Notes under the pieces: model-generated | Databases searched by the model: none | Seen by the model: the letters and a program-made list of their open reading frames with translations, nothing else | What the model was told of the DNA's origin: nothing | Assembly (NCBI GenBank): GCA_963556195.1 | Contig: OY744537.1 | Coordinates: 16,356,774 to 16,420,773 of the forward strand | Source: Sepiola atlantica | Lineage: Eukaryota; Mollusca; Cephalopoda; Sepiida; Sepiolidae | Length of the DNA: 64,000 bases | Direction of reading: 5' to 3' | Made by a program: the position numbers and the translations under genes | Shown here: one piece after another, positions 57,213 to 64,000 of the stretch | How the letters are laid out: the number at the start of each line of letters is the position of its first letter | Numbering within the stretch: the stretch's first letter is position 1

Positions 57213-59029
57213 TATATATATATATATATTAATTAAATTCCAAAGTCCATGCAAAAAGCAATCCAAAGACATAATTTACATCAGTACCTTCAATTCTTTA
57301 TTTCCGCACTTCAGTAGAGAATAATCATTTACATTTTCGTCTTACATGCAAAACCATCAGTTTTCCATATTAATCTATTCGTAAACCTACACGTGTTTCT
57401 TAACAGAAGTAACAAAAATTACAGTTCGAAAGACCATTCGTCAGTCATCAGCACATGATAGAAATATATAGTGGAGTTGCAGAAACAACTCACACAGTCC
57501 AAAGGCAGAAGAAGGCAGAAGAAAAAGCACAAAAGAAAAACACGATGAGAAGACTTCAAAAACTTTGAGGAGACTCAAAAGGCTGATAAAATTCTGATAA
57601 TTCATGGAATAAGCTCACGTGAAGAAAAAGGCAGCAAAGACAAAAAACGACATCATGTTCTGGCAGCAGTCCGACCAAGGTGATTTCAGTTTTAAAAAAG
57701 TGTCAGGACCCTCAAGAGTATCAATCAAATCCCTAAATAGAAAAGAAACCTCCGGTAAAGCTCAAAAGGCTAACTGGAAAAATTCATATTAATTAATAAT
57801 CTGAACGGTGAGAAAACCTAATTAAGTATTTTTATTTATTTATTTTAACTAATATGAAACAACGGTAAATCATCAGTACTAGTCACTTTTAAAACCAGAG
57901 GTTCCCACCAAAAAGGAAGTCAACAGCTGCGATGCTTTTGATAGTTTTTATCACTTTCCCTTAAAGGAAGAAAACAGAAATAAAGTAAAATTAAATTAAA
58001 CTAAAAAAGAGTTAAAAGAATTTAAAAGTTAAAAACGTTAAAAAAATTAAAAGTTAATTATTTTATTCAAAATTAAAAGTAGTTTATCTAATTAACACGG
58101 TAGATTGTCTATCCCTTTTAATCACCGATTCTAATCCAAACAAAAATAAAATAGAAGATAAAACCAGAAAAAAATTTTGTAACTATTTTAACTTTTTTTT
58201 TTACTTATTAACATTTTTAACATTTTTAACATTTTTTTTTTTACTTTTTGTTTATTTTATTTTAGTTTGTTTTACTTTATTTCTTCAATAGCTACCATAA
58301 AGTCTTTGACACTCCAGTTTAAACTAACCATGTTTCAAACTTATTTTCTTTGGACATAATAAAAACAGCTATCAGACTGTGATTGGAGTTTGCTTCTAAA
58401 ACTATTATCCATTCCTTTTATTTCTTACTCTTTATTTGTCACCGTAAAAAATGGATCAAAATGTTATTGATTGTTATAACCACACATGAAGCAGCCACAA
58501 ACGACCTACTTTTCAATGTCACACGATGAAAAAATGCCAGCAGTGAAGGCGACGTAATGGTAGGACGTCTTGTAGATTTAAGGTCGCGGCAAAATCTTTC
58601 AATTATAAAATGTATTCGTTTTCACAGTAAACTTGGGCTTATAAGCTTTATTGGTAAATAGTCGCTTGGCTTCAAGGAATATATGAATAGACTTATCGCG
58701 AGGATTAAAGGCGAGAATGTTGACTTCCAACAAAGATGGAATCAAGACAATTTGATAACTTGACGTCTTTTTAAATAATGTCTTTTTTTTTCTGGATTAT
58801 CTATATTCTTCTTATTTCGGATTCTTTGTTGGTTTTATTTGTTGTTATTTTTTTGTTTCTTTTGTTGTTGTTTTTCTATTTGTGTTTTATTTTCATGAAA
58901 CATTTTTATATTTCATTTGTCTTATCGGGTTTCAATATGTATGACTTTGTTTTAAACTGAATCAAAGACAATAATATTTTTGTTAAGCTGTCAAGCCACC
59001 AACTCTAACCTCAAATTCGAAAGAATCGT
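56511..59029. other. AT-rich non-coding stretch
   Basis: TA arrays lie at 56513-56555 and 57172-57228, with long A and T runs near 56830, 57030 and 58190-58260. No gene recognised; the 58778-58960 frame is a Phe/Leu-rich translation of T-rich DNA. Confidence 0.5.
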
Positions 59030-59170
59030 TAAAAGTGAGGGCAACCGGTTTGTTCGAGTTGGAATTATGTTTACAGAGGATGACTATGAAATCGGCAAGC
59101 CAAGTTCAAATCCCGTCGAAACTGCCAGGTTAACTTACACACTAATAGTCATTTGAAATAAAAGTAAACA
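59030..59170 (+). mobile_element. tRNA-derived SINE fragment
   Basis: GCCAAGTTCAAATCCCGTCG (about 59097-59116) holds a B box GTTCAAATCCC. An A-box-like GTTCGAGTTGGAATTATG lies about 45 nt upstream. An A-rich end follows near 59160. Confidence 0.45.
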
Positions 59171-59460
59171 CCCTAGTTCTACTTATATTTGGGTTAAACA
59201 GCAATGTGTCTACAAAATATACTTTCTTTCTGTTCGAAGCCTAATCCACGATCGTCTTTAACCCGTTTTAACTGTGAATGCTGGCAATCTTCACGTTGAA
59301 GTACTTGGGGAATCCAAGGCCAACAACAAAATGAACGAACTGGTAATACCTGGTGTGGTATTTAGCTCTGGTCGGGCTATGTCGGCTGTCTTCTGAAGGA
59401 GGAAGTTTATAAAGAATATCAAATTTACAATCGGTCCTCAGCTGCGGTCATGGGAAGATG
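59171..59460. other. Spacer, nothing recognised
   Basis: No family recognised. Confidence 0.5.
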
Positions 59461-59680
59461 GCATACAGCGCCGAGCAGTCTCAAATGGTCACCTATCTGG
59501 TACTGGCCAGGCTCCAGATCGCTTAACTTCGGTGATCTAGCGAGAACCGGTGTGTTAACGCGATTACGCCGTACATGATACGTGATACTTTGTAAGTGTA
59601 AAACTCTGTAATGCCTTTCTAAATGTCTCTTGCAAGAGAGGTGTCGTCCTCCTCGCACATACGGCGCCTGGCATTCCATC
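59461..59680 (-). mobile_element. 5S rRNA-derived element, one full and one partial unit
   Basis: 59461-59570 on the minus strand contains GATCACCGAAGTTAAGCGAT, AGCCTGGCCAGTACCAGATA and GGTGACCATTTGAGAC, matching 5S rRNA and the copy at 28437-28543. A second 5S 3' end (AATGCCAGGCGCCGTATGTG) lies upstream on the same strand at 59658-59677, about 90 bp away, so the locus derives from tandem units. Both units are diverged at the 5' end. Confidence 0.72.
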
Positions 59681-60388
59681 AAAAGTCGTACCATGCTGAT
59701 TCATACGTTCACATTTATTTACCGATAATCTCATCTCTATTCGACTTGACGCACGATTAAGAACTCGTCTTCCTATCACAAGGGAAAAAAACTTTCTTTT
59801 CTCCCGCCATGTGCCTAGCGTTAGGCGGGATTCCCATGGACAGAGCTTCTTTGCAAGGGCTTCCTTTCAGCTGACTACCATTCCGTCTCATTAACCCTTA
59901 TCCTCGATTAGTTTTTGGCCTTGATAAGTGGCGACCCAATAGTAGTAAATGGATCGAGGATTGTCGCTAACCAATATAAACTCTGACTAAACAAAACAGC
60001 TTGCATCTACTGAATGAGACCGACGGCAAAGTAAAACAGTTCGATGAGCCACAACAAACAAAAACGAGACTTCCGAGTTTTCTAATCCACTCTACGCCCC
60101 CGCGAGTAAACAGATATTACGAGAGATTAAAAACAAATATTGGTTTGAATATATCGATTGGTTTATGATGCGATAATCTACTGGTGTTAATTTACGCCCC
60201 CTTCTTTTTGAACATGTTTGGTCTTGAGACATATTGTTACCCGCGATACTTGAAACTGCAATTATGTTTTCGATGATAAGTGTTTCCTTTCATTATCATT
60301 CAGCTCTGTCGTTTTTATATTGAGCACTTTTAATTATTATGATAAGCTTACATGGAAAACCCTACTAGAGGGTTTATCTACTAGTAGA

Positions 60389-60390
<2 letters not shown>
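59681..60390. other. Spacer, nothing recognised
   Basis: No gene or family recognised. Confidence 0.5.

Positions 60391-60452
<62 letters not shown>
60391..60452. repeat. (TA)n microsatellite
   Basis: Pure TA run abutting the next SINE's 3' end. Confidence 0.97.
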
Positions 60453-60458
<6 letters not shown>

Positions 60459-60464
60459 GGTGAT

Positions 60465-60507
60465 CAACAGACAGCTGTTTCGTCATCATTATAACGCATC
60501 AGCGTGG
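60465..60507 (-). ncRNA. Hammerhead ribozyme with one core change
   Basis: Minus strand: stem I CCACG (60503-60507) against TGTTG (60465-60469, partly wobble); core CTGATGC (60496-60502, last A changed to C); stem II GTTA...TGAC (60482-60495); GAA (60479-60481); stem III the palindrome ACAGCTGT (60471-60478); C17 at 60470. The A9 change should weaken or abolish cleavage. Confidence 0.68.
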
Positions 60508-60600
60508 CTTAGATACAGCTAGCATATTAAAGCCGAGATTCGAAACAATCGGTTAAATAGTATTTGACCAAAAATCTTCTCTTGTCACATAAGAATGAAT
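60465..60600 (-). mobile_element. tRNA-headed SINE 3' part with hammerhead
   Basis: Minus strand: B-box-like GATTGTTTCGAATCTCGG (about 60535-60552), 30 nt of body, then a hammerhead (60465-60507) and a tail running into (TA)n. Same plan as 956-1247; the A box is not clear. Confidence 0.6.
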
Positions 60601-60719
60601 TCTAAAATGTCAAAATATTCATTCAGTAAAGAAATTTCAGAATTTTCGATTATAATCGATTATAATCGATTATCGGGAATAAATGTGATATATTTCTCCT
60701 GCATTCTAAAAACTAACAC
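60601..60719. other. Short spacer between divergent SINEs
   Basis: Contains a duplicated ATTATAATCGATTATAATCG. Confidence 0.5.
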
Positions 60720-60900
60720 GTTGGTCGAGATAGTTGGGACGTTGAACTTTCGCAGTCATTTGGTGACTAAAAGTCTGGGGTTCAAGCCTCGAGGTCGATA
60801 CGTTAGTTGTGTAAAGCCACACAGATAAATCTTCAAAGGACGAAACACGTTTCTGAGGGGATAATAATAGTAATACTACTACTACTAATAATAATAATAA
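60720..60900 (+). mobile_element. tRNA-Leu/Ser-like SINE with decayed hammerhead
   Basis: TTGGTCGAGATAGTTGGGAC (A box, 60720-60739), ACTTTCGCAGTCATT (anticodon-arm region), and GTCTGGGGTTCAAGCCTCGA (B box, 60772-60791). Then comes a hammerhead-derived end (60817-60858), and a GATAATAATAG... trinucleotide tail. Same head type as 4151-4480. Confidence 0.72.
60817..60858 (+). ncRNA. Decayed hammerhead ribozyme
   Basis: Stem I CCACA (60817-60821) against TGAGG (60854-60858, one mismatch); core CAGATAA for CTGATGA (60822-60828); stem II ATCTTCAAAGGAC (60829-60841); GAA (60842-60844); stem III ACACGTTT (60845-60852); C17 at 60853. Two core changes. Confidence 0.6.
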
Positions 60901-61593
60901 TAATAATTGATATATTTTTGTGTGTGAGTATAAGATAAGAAAACAAACCTCTCAAAATCAAAGAGAACCGAATTGAGACAGCAAATAATAAGAAAATAAT
61001 GGATTCGATATCTTATAAAATATTGCTATATCAATAAATAGACGATCCGTGATCTGTTGGATCAAGATTTGTTATATCTCTCTTCTCCTTTGCTCTTTCT
61101 CTTTCTTTCTTCTCCTTCTCTATCCCCTGTCTAACCATCTCACCCTTTCGTCTCTCCATCTCCAACTCTCTCTCCATCTCCCTCTCTCTCTCCTATCTAT
61201 TTCCTCTTACTCTCTTTCAATTATTACATCATTCGCCTCGTCCAACTACTTCTCCTATCAATTGCCTTTTATTAACCTTATTCGCCCTGTGTGACGTAAT
61301 CCACTGTGCATGACGCCTTTGTAGCGTGACCAGTGTGCAGGGAGACAAACAAGCACAATAACAAACACGCAAACAAGCAAGATACACAGTATTTTGCAAG
61401 TATTTAGATATAATTAAATGATAATAAAATATTATCATTTGTTATTGATAATAAAATGTACTTTTCTTAAAACTTTACTGCAGTTTCACGGTATCACCGA
61501 GCATAAGAAATGTGTTTGTAGCTGGCATCGATCATAAAAATTAAATCTGAAAAAAAAAGAAGTACCGACTGACCTGACAGTGCACTTAGCGCA
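60901..61593. other. Spacer with CT-rich tract
   Basis: 61075-61230 is pyrimidine-rich on the plus strand. No gene recognised. Confidence 0.5.
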
Positions 61594-61665
61594 CTTTGTT
61601 TGTTTGTTTGTTTTTTGTTTGTTTTTTTGTTTGTTTGTTTGTTTGTTTATTTTGTTTTGTTTTTT
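61594..61665. repeat. (TTTG)n microsatellite
   Basis: GTTT tetranucleotide run with T expansions. Confidence 0.95.
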
Positions 61666-61722
61666 ATTTATGTAATATTAGTTACGTTTTACTTGATCAA
61701 ATAGTCTCATGATGAATACGAT

Positions 61723-61886
61723 TGTAATGAATAATTACGAGTAACTTTCCTTACTCTGACTTATCTCCCCTTTGGAGAACTCTCCTGCTTCTACTAACCA
61801 CTATAAATAGTAGCACTAATACTGTACCGACATTGTGTGCTGAATAAAGCTTTCCCAAGTTACGTCTGTTCTCGTTAGTCATTACA
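61723..61886 (+). mobile_element. Short LTR, 164 bp (Ty3/gypsy-like)
   Basis: Perfect 8-bp inverted ends TGTAATGA...TCATTACA. A TATA box CTATAAATAG lies near 61801-61810, and a poly(A) signal AATAAA near 61845, in the order expected of U3-R-U5. Flanks ACGAT and ATGAT differ at one base, so the 5-bp duplication is imperfect. TTGGCCGCTACTGATG 10 bp downstream may be a primer-binding-site relic. Size and ends resemble the Mag-type group of Ty3 elements, which is inference. Confidence 0.72.
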
Positions 61887-62765
61887 ATGATAACATTAGT
61901 TGGCCGCTACTGATGAGAAACTACCGTAAATAAACAGATGCAACGGTTTTAATGAGATTCAACACAAACACAAACGTTGATCTTTAAACTTCCACCTTCC
62001 GTTATTCTTTAATTTAAAAGTCCAGATGTCCGCTCATGCAAGGGTAAGGGTCTGATAACTTCCGGGCTTTTTCAGCGAACGAGTCTGCCTTAATTTAATT
62101 ACCGCTTCGATATGAACCCAAAATATCTTAACGGCATTTTAACGTGTTATGCCACTTAGATTGTCTCTCTTATATCCAAATATTTTACTTGAGTTGGGAT
62201 AATTAAAATAACCCTGCAAGCCTAGTTACGGTTGGCCTAATTAAAACATTAAATATAGACTAGAAGACGTGATGCTTAGATAGTGAAGAAATCAGCGAAG
62301 AGGAAAAACAGTGCAAAAAATAAATGAGTTTAAAAAGACAAGAATAAAACATTGAGAATACACTACTGGTTTAATATTATTAGATGTGGCCAAAGTTCAG
62401 GAGAGGTGGAGAAACGTACATTATTATGATCTTTATGTAGAGGAGTTCCGCCACTAAAGAAAAAAGTGTTTTGCAAAAGATAATAGCCGCGCAAGTCATT
62501 CGCAGTGTGCGCACACACTCTTGGGCTATCTGAATCCTGTCTATACATGCGAAGGGTTAGGGTTATGGTTAGGCTGTACAAAATGCATAATAAGCGCCAC
62601 TGTGGAGCGCATCGCGGAATGGTGGACAGTATCTGTGTGAGTCTATGTGGAGACAGAAATGTAAATGAAGCGATCTTTTTTATCAAATACTCAATAGTAT
62701 GAATTGTTGTTATCCTTTGAGTAAATAATAAAACTTTTTTGTTATCACACCCCGTATTTTGTATT
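61887..62765. other. Spacer with a short telomere-like tract
   Basis: GGGTTAGGGTTATGGTTAGG lies at about 62553-62572. No gene recognised. Confidence 0.5.
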
Positions 62766-62818
62766 TGGAGCGGGAGCGGTGGCGCGGGAGCGGTGGAGCG
62801 GGAGCGGTGAAGCGGGGC
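62766..62818. repeat. GC-rich GGAGCGGTG tandem
   Basis: About three and a half copies of a GCGGGAGCGGTGGAG-like unit, unusually GC-rich for this window. Confidence 0.9.
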
Positions 62819-63199
62819 GTTGTTATAATTATTGGCAGGGCTCTTCTACGAAAGATCCCAGTATGACATAATTTTCGCGTCTTCCGTAATTATAAAATGT
62901 CTCATTTTCATAAATAAGTTATTTCAGAGATGTAGCGTGAATCGAAAGGTATGAACTCAATTTCCCCCCAACTATGGGTAAGATAGAAACTTTCCGTTAA
63001 ATACGCTGGTAGAGCCAATGAATAGTATGTCTAACAAATAAAATAAAGTATGTTTAGTTGCATCTGGTATATGGAAGACTATTACCAAACGGTTACAAAA
63101 TAAACATGACAGTGTGTACACCAGAATGCTATGAGCTGTTCTTAAGATCTCCTGGAAGCGGTACCTCATAAAGGAGCAACTCTATGGGCAGCTACCAGT
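62819..63199. other. Spacer, nothing recognised
   Basis: No gene or family recognised. Confidence 0.5.
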
Positions 63200-63732
63200 A
63201 CTTGTCCAGATTAGGACCAAGCTGAAATTAACTTGGCGTCGGTAGTTTCCGGATGTTTACGTAGACGGCCGGAAAATTCCGAAGCGCTTATCCTATCAGA
63301 ACGCGAGAAAATAAGTAGACGACAAGTTAACATTTTAATTTATTGAATTGTGAAATTCACTAATCGGAAATAAAAATTAATCAAAGCGATAATGAATTTT
63401 AACAAACCCTAACCCCTAACCTTAACTCTAGCCCTAACCCTAACCTTAACACCGTTTTAACACTTGTTCAGTGAAAAAAATATTGTGAATGCAGAAAAAA
63501 ACATTTCATAACCCTAACTCTAACCCTAACATCGTTTGAACACTTGTTCAGTAATTTTTTTTTTTTTACGTGTAAAAACAACAACATTTTTCTAGTTGTA
63601 CATCCAGCCTCATTTTGAATTTTTTGAACGCAGGCAACCGACTATTTATTCGGCTTTTTCCGACTGTCTATGTATACATCCGGAAACTACCGACGCCAAA
63701 TCGATTTTAGTTTGGGTCCTAATCTGGACAAG
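63200..63732. mobile_element. Long-TIR element containing telomere-like repeats
   Basis: CTTGTCCAGATTAGGACC...GGCGTCGGTAGTTTCCGGATGT (63200-63277) is inverted at 63640-63732 with scattered changes. Inside are two blocks of CCCTAA-type repeats (63406-63452 and 63511-63531), each followed by a TCGTTT/CCGTTTTAACACTTGTTCAGT segment. No transposase frame, so it is non-autonomous. Clear target duplication was not found. Confidence 0.75.
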
Positions 63733-63769
63733 CACCAACCGTCCTCGGATCTCAAACTGCATCAGAGAG

Positions 63770-64000
63770 AGAGAAACGAGATGGTCACTGTCGGAGGGCT
63801 AAGGATGAACTCCTCAGCGATCTACTTTTGTGGATGCCAAAACGAAGATGTAATTCAGTGGAGACACCGCAAAACTTGCGTAAAGCCACTAACAGAGGAT
63901 TCACAATGGCTAATAGAGCGAGATGGCGTGAGAGAGTCAAGAAGACATGTGACACTAGTACAAATTGTTGTTGTTGTTGATGATGATGATGATGATGATG
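63770..64000 (+). mobile_element. LINE-D (RTE-like) 3' end, runs off the window
   Basis: The frame LLLWMPKRRCNSVETPQNLR then FTMANRARWRERVKKTCDTS fits the C-terminus of RTE-like RTs (short basic region and N-R-x-x-W-R-x-x-V). A GTT/GAT trinucleotide tail follows (63966 to the end). 5'-truncated. Confidence 0.62.

Overview
This is eukaryotic, AT-rich, repeat-dense intergenic or intronic DNA. I found no convincing host exon, no intact protein-coding gene and no tRNA or rRNA gene that looks functional. The repeat content suggests a mollusc, most likely a cephalopod of the octopus type: very many (TA)n arrays, several tRNA-headed SINEs, CR1/Jockey-like and TAA-tailed LINEs, and Penelope-like elements. 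That species guess is inference from repeat style only. Nearly all the long open frames are translated microsatellites or satellite shadows.

Layout. 0-5 kb: a LINE 3' end, a tRNA-derived SINE ending in an intact hammerhead ribozyme fold (956-1005), two foldback elements, a 680-bp GATA array and a second SINE flanked by hammerhead motifs. 5-17 kb: one copy of an inverted repeat pair, two minus-strand solo LTRs (7092-7985, 9369-10210), a perfect 246-bp palindrome (8461-8706), three tandem U2-snRNA-headed SINEs (11.6-12.6 kb), a head-to-tail SINE/hammerhead dimer (15.4-15.96 kb) and a third solo LTR (16335-16989). 17-31 kb: a mariner-type MITE, a retroposed insert with a 25-bp target duplication, a Penelope-like reverse transcriptase split by a microsatellite, a Penelope N-terminal RT piece, 5S-like and U2-like retroposons. 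31-41 kb: a possible LTR inside a degenerate tandem region, a 1.8-kb LINE-A relic (33.85-35.6 kb), a fourth solo LTR (36962-37824) and a 2-kb LINE-B relic (38.3-40.2 kb). 41-51 kb: satellites grown out of LINEs, namely a 22-bp satellite (about 94 copies), a 29-bp array (14 copies) and a 96-bp array (about 26 copies) whose unit encodes the catalytic F/Y-A-D-D region of the LINE-A reverse transcriptase. 51-64 kb: two LINE-B 3' ends joined through a TAA tail, a Penelope GIY-YIG remnant, a mosaic foldback, a 5S-derived retroposon, two more SINE/hammerheads, a short 164-bp LTR and a long-TIR element holding telomere-like repeats.

The most notable theme is small structured RNA reused as mobile-element parts: hammerhead ribozymes at the 3' ends of tRNA-headed SINEs, U2 snRNA heads on two related SINE families, and 5S rRNA heads. 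The SINE/hammerhead units occur as tandem units of about 290-300 nt between predicted cleavage sites, the layout expected of retrozyme-like elements. This is the best candidate here for an undescribed system.
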